Assembly (NCBI RefSeq): GCF_014647675.1
Contig: NZ_BMPQ01000028.1
Span: 53,689 to 117,688 of the forward strand
Direction of reading: 5' to 3'
DNA length: 64,000 nucleotides
Source: Streptomyces flaveus
GTDB taxonomy: Bacteria > Actinomycetota > Actinomycetes > Streptomycetales > Streptomycetaceae
Notes under the pieces: generated by a model
Databases searched by the model: none
What the model was told of the DNA's origin: nothing
Seen by the model: only the letters and a program-made list of their open reading frames with translations
Made by a program: the position numbers and the translations under genes
Shown: positions 1 to 7,010 of the stretch, in pieces
Layout of the letters: the number at the start of each line of letters is the position of its first letter
Position numbering within the stretch: position 1 is the stretch's first letter

Positions 1-132
1 GACTCGTGGGTTTCGGTGGACCGGGTGCTGCGGCTCCATGAGGCAGGGATGCGGCGGGAGGCGTGCGCGCTGGACCGGATGCGGTTCAACTCCGTGGTGC
101 ACCGGCTTCGGGAGCGCTACGGCTGGCGCTGA
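1..132 (+). CDS. 3' end of an unidentified gene (partial)
   Basis: Frame 1 is open from the first base to a TGA at 130-132 and gives a 43-residue C-terminal piece (starts DSWVSVDRVL, ends RERYGWR). It is rich in Arg, Leu and Glu and looks like a helical tail. The upstream part lies outside the window, so I cannot assign a family. Its last codons overlap the 3' end of the convergent PARG-like gene by 16 bases. The reading is supported only by the open frame and codon bias. Confidence 0.45.
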   Translation, partial: DSWVSVDRVLRLHEAGMRREACALDRMRFNSVVHRLRERYGWR

Positions 133-1019
133 ACGCCGTGCGTGGCCTCCGTGCCCGTCGCCGCCCCCGCGCCCGTCGCGGCTCCGGCTCCGGCTCCGGC
201 GAACGCTCGCTCGAAAGCGCCCCGGACCACGGCCCCCCGCGTGCGATCGAGCACGCCGAACACGACGTGCTCGAAGGAGCCGGAGAACCGGCCACCGTCG
301 CCGAGCAGGGCGCGGAACGCGCCCGCCACCTGATCCGGATCGTTCTGGAACACCCCGCATCCCCAGGCGCCGAGCACCAGCCGTCGGTAGCCGCCCGCCA
401 CGGCCGTCTCCAGAACCCGCTCGGCCCTGGTCCCGAGGGCGCGCGGGAGTTCAGCCACACGCTCCGGCGTGGTGCGCAGCACGACTCCGGCGTTGGGTGC
501 GGCGGCGGTCAGGAAGCCGACGGTGTACGGCTCGTCGAGCAGGCGTCCCCGGTCGTCGCGGAAGACCGGCACCGCCGGTGAGTGAATCACCCGGTCGCTG
601 TAGAACGCGTCGCGGTGTTCGCGGTGATGGTCGTAGAACTCGCGTGCTCGCAGCACGCACGCGTACAGCGCGGAGGCCCGGCACAGGGCCTCTTCCTGGG
701 CCTGGGCGCCGTTCAGATAGCCCCCGCCGGGGTTGCGCGCCGAGGAGAAGTTCAGGACCGCGACCGGGCCGGTGCTCCGTACGGAGCCGGTGAGCCGACG
801 GGCCGCCTCCAGACTGCTCTCGCCCGTGACCTCGAAGAACGTGGGTACGGGTGCGGCCCGCGGAATGTCCACCGGACCGGGCCCGTACATGCGCGTGCCC
901 TCCTGGGCGGCGGCCACCGCCGCGGCGATCGAGACCTCGCGCCCGTCGGACGCGTGGTACGAACCCGCCGCGACGATCTCCTCCGTCTGCCGTGCGATGC
1001 CCCTCAGGCGCGCACTCAT
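117..1019 (-). CDS. TIGR02452-type microbial PARG-like (ADP-ribose glycohydrolase fold) protein
   Basis: This 300-residue protein carries the poly(ADP-ribose) glycohydrolase signature: a GGG at residues 98-100 followed seven residues later by QEE (108-110), in the context NPGGGYLNGAQAQEE. In the family the second Glu of that motif is the catalytic residue for removing ADP-ribose from modified substrates; the real substrate here is unknown. The ATG at 1019 was chosen because the conserved N-terminus (MSARLRGIARQ) starts there, with a GGGGGT run 5 bases upstream. A longer open frame to 1139 has no support. It is divergent from egtA and its 3' end overlaps the partial upstream gene. The family call is firm; the physiological role is inference. 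Confidence 0.85.
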   Translation of the reverse strand: MSARLRGIARQTEEIVAAGSYHASDGREVSIAAAVAAAQEGTRMYGPGPVDIPRAAPVPTFFEVTGESSLEAARRLTGSVRSTGPVAVLNFSSARNPGGGYLNGAQAQEEALCRASALYACVLRAREFYDHHREHRDAFYSDRVIHSPAVPVFRDDRGRLLDEPYTVGFLTAAAPNAGVVLRTTPERVAELPRALGTRAERVLETAVAGGYRRLVLGAWGCGVFQNDPDQVAGAFRALLGDGGRFSGSFEHVVFGVLDRTRGAVVRGAFERAFAGAGAGAATGAGAATGTEATHGVQRQP

Positions 1020-1253
1020 GGCGTCACCCCCGTGAACGCCGCGATCGCGCCCCGCGTGATCTCCCCCGTCGTGCTCATGAACGCATCGTGAGCGATCCTT
1101 GTACTGCGCCGCAACAGAGTTTCCCGGCCCCAAGAACACCGATGCGCACTCTTGTGCGAAACGGCGTGAGCGTCTTGGGTGGATGGGTGATTGCCGGGCC
1201 GGCCCATCCGATACCGGGCCGGCGGCATGGTGGAATCTCAGGAGGATCCCGAC

Positions 1254-2630
1254 ATGTCCGATTCGGAAAGTGACTGTACGGAGCGCCGCTCCGCCGTCAC
1301 CGAGGCCGAAGTGGAGGCCCTGGTCCGGGGTATCTGCTTCAAGACCGGGCCACCCCGTTTCCTCGGTGTCGAAGTGGAATGGTTCATCCGCGAGCTGCGG
1401 TTTCCGCGGCTCCCCGTAAGACCGGAACGACTCGAAGCGGCGTACGCCGCACTGCGGACCCTGCCCTTACGGTCGGCGCTCACCGTCGAACCCGGCGGCC
1501 AGCTGGAGCTCAGCTCCCCCGCCGCCGCCTCCCTGATGGAGTGCATCGGGTCCGTCTCCGCCGACCTCGACGCCGTACGCGCGGTACTGCGCGAGGCGGG
1601 TCTCGGCCTCACCGGAATAGGCCAGGAGCCCTGGCACCCGCCCATCCGCTTCCTCCATGAGCCGCGCTATGACGCCATGGAGAGGTACCTCGACCGTGCG
1701 GGCCCCGAGGGCCGCGCCATGATGTGCAGCTCGGCCTCCGTCCAGGTGTGTCTGGACGCCGGGTACGAGGAGCCGGGCCCCCTCGGGCACGGGCGGCGCT
1801 GGTGGCTGGCGCACCAGTTGGGTGCGGTCCTGGTGGCCGCCTTCGCCCACTCGCCGCTGGCCCAGGGGCGGCACACGGGCTGGCGCTCGTCCCGGCAGTC
1901 CCTGTGGACCGCGATGGAGCCGGGGCGCTCGAGTGCCCCGCCCCTCGACGGCGATCCGCGGACGGCCTGGGCACGGCATGTGCTCGACGCGCCGGTGATG
2001 TGCGTACGAGGGCGGGACGGCGACACCTGGGACGTACCGGACGGCATGAGTTTCCGGGCGTGGACCCGGTCCGGCGCGCCGCCGGGCCGGGAGGATCTCG
2101 ACTACCACCTGACGACCCTGTTCCCGCCGGTCCGTCCGCGGGGCCATCTGGAACTTCGCATGATCGACGCGCAGCCTGGCGACGACGGATGGATCGTGCC
2201 GCTCTCCGTGGCGGCGGCGCTGTTCGACGACGCGGAGGCCGCCGAGACCGCGTACCGGGCCGTCAAACCCCTTGCTGAGCGGGCCGATTCACTGGCCGCT
2301 CCGCGCAATCCGCTGTGGATCGCGGCCGCCCGGTCGGGCCTCGCCGATCCCGAGTTGCGCGAGGCAGCAGTCACCTGTTTCGCGGCGGCGGCCGAGGCCC
2401 TGCCCCGGCTCGGTGCCACCGCCGAAGTCCAGGAAGCCGTAGCTCAGTTCACCGATCGCTACGTGGCCCGGGGCCGCTGCCCGGCCGACGACCTGCTCGA
2501 CGCCATGGAACTCGACGCCACCGAAGTGGACGCCGCCGAACTGGAGGCCATCGGCCTGGACGCCACCGCCCTGATCGACCGCGCCCACGGCACGCAACAC
2601 CCGCACCACGGGAAGGACATCCGCTCATGA
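1254..2630 (+). CDS. egtA: Glutamate-cysteine ligase EgtA (ergothioneine biosynthesis)
   Basis: The 458-residue protein belongs to the GCS2-type glutamate-cysteine ligases. It would make gamma-glutamylcysteine, the sulfur donor used by EgtB. The ATG at 1254 follows AGGAGG at 1240-1245 with 8 bases between; an upstream frame from 1191 has no such site. The N-terminal catalytic region holds FLGVEVEWF, and metal- and substrate-binding segments follow to about residue 300; the C-terminal 60 residues are acidic with repeated DATE/DAAE units. Its TGA overlaps the egtB ATG as ATGA. A TTA leucine codon at 1467-1469 (codon 72) is the only in-frame TTA I found in any intact gene of the window, so translation should need the bldA leucyl-tRNA. 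The function rests on the four-gene context. Confidence 0.93.
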   Translation: MSDSESDCTERRSAVTEAEVEALVRGICFKTGPPRFLGVEVEWFIRELRFPRLPVRPERLEAAYAALRTLPLRSALTVEPGGQLELSSPAAASLMECIGSVSADLDAVRAVLREAGLGLTGIGQEPWHPPIRFLHEPRYDAMERYLDRAGPEGRAMMCSSASVQVCLDAGYEEPGPLGHGRRWWLAHQLGAVLVAAFAHSPLAQGRHTGWRSSRQSLWTAMEPGRSSAPPLDGDPRTAWARHVLDAPVMCVRGRDGDTWDVPDGMSFRAWTRSGAPPGREDLDYHLTTLFPPVRPRGHLELRMIDAQPGDDGWIVPLSVAAALFDDAEAAETAYRAVKPLAERADSLAAPRNPLWIAAARSGLADPELREAAVTCFAAAAEALPRLGATAEVQEAVAQFTDRYVARGRCPADDLLDAMELDATEVDAAELEAIGLDATALIDRAHGTQHPHHGKDIRS

Positions 2631-3955
2631 CCGCCCCCGACCTCACCGACCCGGAGACGCTCAGGGAGCGCGCCCTGGCGGCGCTGACCACGGCCCGCGA
2701 CCGCACCGCCCTGCTGACCTCCTGCGTGGAGGATCCCGATCTCACCGCGCAGCACTCGCCGTTGATGTCCCCACTGGTCTGGGACCTCGCGCACATCGGC
2801 AACCAGGAGGAGATGTGGCTACTGCGGGAGGTCGCGGGGCGTGACGCGATGCGGCCCGAGATCGACGGACTGTACGACGCGTTCGAGCACCCGCGCGCCG
2901 AACGGCCCTCCCTGCCGTTGCTGCCGCCGGACGAGGCCCGCCGCTATGCCGCGGAGGTGCGCGGCCGGGCGCTGGACGTCCTGGAGGGCACGCGCTTCCG
3001 CGGTACGCCGCTGACCGAGGCGGGCTTCGCCTTCGGCATGATCGCCCAGCACGAACAACAGCACGACGAGACGATGCTGATCACCCATCAGCTGCGCAAG
3101 GGGCCCGCGGCCCTGACGGCGCCGGATCCCACGCCCGCGCCGCCGTTCACCGGACCGGCCGAAGTCCTGGTCCCCGGCGGCCCGTTCACGATGGGCACCT
3201 CGGCCGAACCATGGGCGCTGGACAACGAGCGGCCCGCACACCGGCGTCTCGTACCGCCGTTCTTCATCGACACCACGCCGGTGACGAACGCCGCGTACCA
3301 GGCGTTCATCGCGGACGGCGGCTACGGCGATCCCCGCTGGTGGGACCCCGACGGCTGGACCCACATCCGTACGCACTCCATCGAGGCGCCGCTTTTCTGG
3401 CGCCGCGACGGCGGCCAGTGGCTGCGGCGGCGCTTCGGCGTCACCGAGGTCGTACCGCCCGACGAGCCGGTGCTGCACGTCAGTTGGTACGAGGCGGACG
3501 CCTACGCGCGCTGGGCCGGGCGGCGGCTGCCCACCGAGACCGAGTGGGAGAAGGCGGCCAGGCACGACCCGGCGGCCGACCGCTCCACACGCTACCCGTG
3601 GGGCGACGCCGACCCGACGCCCGAGCACGCCAACCTCGGTCAGCGCCATCTGCGGCCGGCCCCCGCCGGAAGCTATCCGGCAGGTGAATCACCACTGGGC
3701 GTACGGCAGTTGATCGGCGACGTCTGGGAGTGGACGGCGAGCGACTTCCTGCCGTACCCGGGGTTCACGGCCTTCCCGTACAAGGAGTACTCGGAGGTGT
3801 TCTTCGGGCCGGAGCACAAGGTGCTGCGCGGCGGCTCGTTCGCGGTCGACGCGGTGGCCTGCCGGGGGACGTTCCGCAACTGGGACTATCCGATCCGGCG
3901 GCAGATCTTCTCCGGATTCCGTACCGCACGCGACGCTGCCGCGGAGACCGCCTGA
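2627..3955 (+). CDS. egtB: Ergothioneine sulfoxide synthase EgtB
   Basis: This is a 442-residue non-haem iron enzyme that joins gamma-glutamylcysteine to hercynine with O2. The N-terminal DinB-like domain supplies the iron ligands: His56 (in AHIGNQEE) and His142/His146 (QHEQQHDET). The C-terminal formylglycine-generating-enzyme-like domain starts near residue 185 (VPGGPFTMGT) and ends with the typical VLRGGSFAVD and GFRTAR segments. Length and domain order match the family. The ATG overlaps the egtA stop (ATGA), and the TGA overlaps the egtC ATG (TGATG), so the operon is translationally coupled. Longer upstream frames are read-through of the other frame of egtA. Confidence 0.95.
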   Translation: MTAPDLTDPETLRERALAALTTARDRTALLTSCVEDPDLTAQHSPLMSPLVWDLAHIGNQEEMWLLREVAGRDAMRPEIDGLYDAFEHPRAERPSLPLLPPDEARRYAAEVRGRALDVLEGTRFRGTPLTEAGFAFGMIAQHEQQHDETMLITHQLRKGPAALTAPDPTPAPPFTGPAEVLVPGGPFTMGTSAEPWALDNERPAHRRLVPPFFIDTTPVTNAAYQAFIADGGYGDPRWWDPDGWTHIRTHSIEAPLFWRRDGGQWLRRRFGVTEVVPPDEPVLHVSWYEADAYARWAGRRLPTETEWEKAARHDPAADRSTRYPWGDADPTPEHANLGQRHLRPAPAGSYPAGESPLGVRQLIGDVWEWTASDFLPYPGFTAFPYKEYSEVFFGPEHKVLRGGSFAVDAVACRGTFRNWDYPIRRQIFSGFRTARDAAAETA

Positions 3956-4746
3956 TGTGCCGTCATCTCGCCTACCTGGGACCCGAGGAACCGCTCGGCA
4001 GACTTCTCGTGGAGCCCGCGCACAGCCTGTTCCGCCAGTCGTGGGCGCCGCGCCGACAGCGGCACGGGACCGTCAACGCCGATGGTTTCGGGGTCGGTTG
4101 GTACGCCGAAGGGGATCCGAGACCTGCGCGGTACCGGCGTACGGGCCCCATCTGGGGCGACCAGTCCTTCGCCGACCTGGCGCGGGTGGTGCGCTCGGGC
4201 GCCCTGCTCGCCGCGGTACGCGACGCGACCGTGGCGGGCGCGGACGGGGAGGCCGCGGCAGCGCCGTACTCCGCGGGCCCCTGGCTGTTCAGCCACAACG
4301 GCGCGATCAGCGGCTGGCCACGTTCCCTGGCCCCGCTCGCGCAGACCCTGCCGTCCGCCGAACTGCTGTCACTGGAGGCGCGCTGCGACTCGGCCCTCGT
4401 CTGGGCCCTGATCCTGAACCGGCTGCGCGCCGGCGACGAGGAAGGTCAGGCGCTCGCCGACACGGTCCTGGACGTCGCGGCAGCCGCGCCCGGCTCGCGG
4501 CTCAACCTCCTTCTCACCAACGGCGAGACGATCGCCGCGACCGCCTGGGGCGACACCCTCTGGTATCTCACCGAGCCCGGCCGCCGCACCGTCGTGGCCT
4601 CCGAGCCGTACGACGACGATCCGCACTGGCAGGAGGTACCCGACCGCACCCTGCTGGCCGCAAGCCGCACAGACGTCCTGCTCACGCCACTCAAGGACGT
4701 CGACGAACCCAAGGCATCCGACCTGTACAAGGAGCCCCGTACGTGA
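3955..4746 (+). CDS. egtC: Gamma-glutamyl-hercynylcysteine sulfoxide amidohydrolase EgtC
   Basis: The 263-residue protein is a class II glutamine-amidotransferase-type Ntn hydrolase. It begins MCRHLAYLG, so the catalytic Cys2 becomes N-terminal after Met removal; this fixes the ATG at 3955. Other expected segments are the NADGFGVGWY loop and WLFSHNGAI (oxyanion and substrate contacts). The enzyme removes the gamma-glutamyl group from the EgtB product, leaving hercynylcysteine sulfoxide. It overlaps egtB by one base and egtD by four bases. No egtE-like PLP lyase follows, so the last C-S cleavage must be done by an enzyme coded elsewhere. Confidence 0.94.
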   Translation: MCRHLAYLGPEEPLGRLLVEPAHSLFRQSWAPRRQRHGTVNADGFGVGWYAEGDPRPARYRRTGPIWGDQSFADLARVVRSGALLAAVRDATVAGADGEAAAAPYSAGPWLFSHNGAISGWPRSLAPLAQTLPSAELLSLEARCDSALVWALILNRLRAGDEEGQALADTVLDVAAAAPGSRLNLLLTNGETIAATAWGDTLWYLTEPGRRTVVASEPYDDDPHWQEVPDRTLLAASRTDVLLTPLKDVDEPKASDLYKEPRT

Positions 4747-5705
4747 GCACGTTCCTGGTCACCCGCACCCTGCCCGAGGACGCCACCGAGGCCGCGCTGC
4801 GCGCCGACGTCCTGCACGGCCTGAACCGCACGCCCAAGACGCTCCCGCCGAAGTGGTTCTACGACGCCCATGGCAGCGAGCTCTTCGAGAAGATCACCGA
4901 ACTGCCCGAGTACTACCCCACGCGCGCGGAGCGCGAGATCCTCGTCGCCCGCGCCGCCGAGATCGCCGACGCGACCGGCGCGCGCACCCTGGTCGAACTG
5001 GGCTCCGGCTCCTCGGACAAGACCCGGCACCTGCTCGACGCACTGCCCGCTCTGCACACGTACGTGCCGGTCGACGTGAGCGAGAGCGCGCTCACGCAGG
5101 CCGGGCAGGCGCTGATCGCCGAGCACCCGTCGCTCGCCGTACACGCACTGATCGCCGACTTCACCGGCGGCCTCACCCTGCCCGGCACACCCGGGCCGCG
5201 GCTCGTCGCGTTCCTGGGCGGCACGATCGGCAACCTGCTCCCCGCCGAACGGGCCACGTTCCTGGCCTCCGTACGCACCCTCCTCTCCCCCGGCGACGCC
5301 CTGCTACTGGGCACCGACCTGGTGAAGGACGAGTCAGTATTGGTCGACGCCTACGACGACGCGGCGGGAGTGACGGCGGCGTTCAACAAGAACGTCCTCT
5401 CCGTCGTCAATCGCGAACTCGGCGCCGACTTCGACCCCGACGACTTCGCCCATGTCGCCCTCTGGGACGCCGAGGAGGAGTGGATCGAGATGCGGCTGCG
5501 CGCGCGTTCGCGGCTGACCGTGAAGATCCCCGCGCTCGACCTCGCCGTCGACTTCGCGGCCGGTGAGGAGCTGCGGACCGAGGTCTCGGCGAAGTTCCGC
5601 GAGGACGGCGTACGCGGTGAAATGGCCGCGGCCGGGCTGGAGATGACGCACTGGTGGACGGACGAGGAGGGACGGTTCGCGCTGTCGCTGAGCATGGCCC
5701 GGTGA
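4743..5705 (+). CDS. egtD: L-histidine N-alpha-methyltransferase EgtD
   Basis: The 320-residue enzyme makes hercynine from histidine with three SAM methyl groups, the first committed step to ergothioneine. Length is typical of EgtD (about 320). The N-terminus has LPPKWFYDAHGSELFEKIT, the family hallmark. The SAM site is VELGSGSSDKTRHLL, followed by VPVDVSESAL. The GTG at 4743 overlaps the egtC stop as GTGA. It is the last gene of the coupled egtABCD operon; an 80-base gap follows before the dodecin gene. Confidence 0.96.
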   Translation: MSTFLVTRTLPEDATEAALRADVLHGLNRTPKTLPPKWFYDAHGSELFEKITELPEYYPTRAEREILVARAAEIADATGARTLVELGSGSSDKTRHLLDALPALHTYVPVDVSESALTQAGQALIAEHPSLAVHALIADFTGGLTLPGTPGPRLVAFLGGTIGNLLPAERATFLASVRTLLSPGDALLLGTDLVKDESVLVDAYDDAAGVTAAFNKNVLSVVNRELGADFDPDDFAHVALWDAEEEWIEMRLRARSRLTVKIPALDLAVDFAAGEELRTEVSAKFREDGVRGEMAAAGLEMTHWWTDEEGRFALSLSMAR

Positions 5706-5785
5706 CGGGTCGCGGTCATCCGCCTCGTACGGCACCTTGGAAATGACGCAGTGGCACACCCGCCACCGCGGAGAGGAGCACCCGC

Positions 5786-6001
5786 ATGACCAACCACACA
5801 TACCGGGTCACCGAGATCGTCGGCACTTCACCCGATGGCATCGACCAGGCGGTCCGCAACGGGATCAGCCGGGCATCGCAGACGCTGCGCAACCTGGACT
5901 GGTTCGAGGTCACGGAGGTCCGCGGCCAGATCGAGAACGGGCAGATCGAGCACTACCAGGTCGGTCTGAAGGTGGGCTTCCGGCTGGATGAGGGGGAATG
6001 A
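5786..6001 (+). CDS. Dodecin family flavin-binding protein
   Basis: This 71-residue protein matches dodecins, small proteins that assemble into hollow dodecamers storing or buffering flavins. The family core is visible: YRVTEIVGTSPDGIDQAV, then a helix, then the strand region around LDWFEVTEVRG and a final VGLKVGFRLDE strand. The ATG at 5786 has GAGAGGAG at 5771-5778 before it. It lies 80 bases after egtD in the same direction and could be read from the same transcript; no clear terminator separates them. A co-functional link with ergothioneine is inference only. Confidence 0.92.
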   Translation: MTNHTYRVTEIVGTSPDGIDQAVRNGISRASQTLRNLDWFEVTEVRGQIENGQIEHYQVGLKVGFRLDEGE

Positions 6002-6051
6002 CCTGGGAGTGACCCCTCCCGGTCCCGCCCTCCTTCAGCAGCCGGACCGGC

Positions 6052-6543
6052 TCAGGTGCGGCCCTCTCGCTCCTGAGCCACTTTCAGCGCCGCGGACTGG
6101 GTCGCCCAGCGCGCCCGTACGACCGTGAAGCCGGCCCGCTCGGCGTCCTCGCACACCAACTCGTCGTCGTCCACGAGCACCCGGACCTCGCGGTTCCGGG
6201 CGAGCCCGCGGAGGATCTCCAGCTTGGTGCGCCGGGCGGGCCTGCGGTCGTTGTCGCGCCGCATCCAGATACGGCCCTCGGGCAGTCCGTGCGCGGCGAG
6301 CCACTCCGCCGTGTCCGCACGGCACCGCTCGGGCCGCCCGGTGAGGTAGACGACCTCACACTCCTCGGCGTGCTCCAGCACCAACGCCACGCCCTCGGTC
6401 AGCGGCGGATCGTACGGCGCCGCCGCGAAGAAGGCGTCCCAGTCGCGTGGCCTGCGCTCCAGAAACCGCTGCCGGTGCGCGGTGTCGGCGAGCGTGTTGT
6501 CGAGGTCGAACACGGCGAGTGGTTTGCGGTTGTTGTCTGTCAC
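6052..6543 (-). CDS. HAD-superfamily phosphatase (polynucleotide 3'-phosphatase-like)
   Basis: This 163-residue protein is read from a GTG at 6543 with GGAGG 8 bases upstream. The longer frame to 7014 runs through a repeat element and is not credible. Motif I is AVFDLDNTLADT with both Asp residues, motif II is VVYLTGRPE, and the late acidic motif is VLVDDDELVCEDAERAG. It resembles the phosphatase half of T4-type polynucleotide kinase/phosphatase and small HAD hydrolases. The substrate is unknown. It is convergent with the dodecin gene, and the 3' ends are 50 bases apart. Confidence 0.82.
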   Translation of the reverse strand: MTDNNRKPLAVFDLDNTLADTAHRQRFLERRPRDWDAFFAAAPYDPPLTEGVALVLEHAEECEVVYLTGRPERCRADTAEWLAAHGLPEGRIWMRRDNDRRPARRTKLEILRGLARNREVRVLVDDDELVCEDAERAGFTVVRARWATQSAALKVAQEREGRT

Positions 6544-6583
6544 GCGGGGTGCCTCCGGCGGTTGGGCGGGTGCGGGTATTCCG

Positions 6584-6893
6584 TGGCTGGTCGCGCAGTT
6601 CCCCGCGCCCCCGGGGTGGGTGGTGGGTGCGGGGTCGTGGGCCGGTGCGTCAGCCCGTCGCAGGCTGGGCGTACGGCCCGGTGTTGGTACACAGTGCGGG
6701 TTCTCCGAGACAGAAGCTACGCGACGGGCATACGACGCACCGGCCCACGCCCCCTCCCGCCGGAGGGAAACTGCGGGCAGTCGGGGGCACGGGCTTTCCC
6801 GGGGACCGGGTCCTCGGGGCGCCGGGATCTTCGGGCCGCGGATAGCCGCAGGCTTTTGCTTTTCAGGGGCGCGGGGAACTGCGCGACCAGCCA
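6584..6893. repeat. Dispersed inverted-repeat element, copy A (about 310 bp)
   Basis: The element is bounded by a perfect 28-bp terminal inverted repeat: 6584-6611 (starts TGGCTGGTCGCGCAGTTCC) and 6866-6893. A second, internal inverted repeat pairs the segment near 6631-6650 (CGTGGGCCGGTGCGTC) with one near 6736-6755 (GACGCACCGGCCCACG). A related copy lies at 46921-47237 in the opposite orientation, and a single arm at 62139-62166. There is no open frame of its own; apparent proteins across it are artefacts. I see no clear target duplication. It behaves like a MITE or an intergenic palindromic family. Confidence 0.85.
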
Positions 6894-7010
6894 CGACGCA
6901 CCCGCAGCCGCGACACGACATGTCACCCCACCCCCTGGCGGGGGCCTGGGGCGGCAGCCCCAGTTTCGGGAAGGGGCGGGGCTGGGGAAAGAAACCCCTG
7001 GTAGTCCCCC

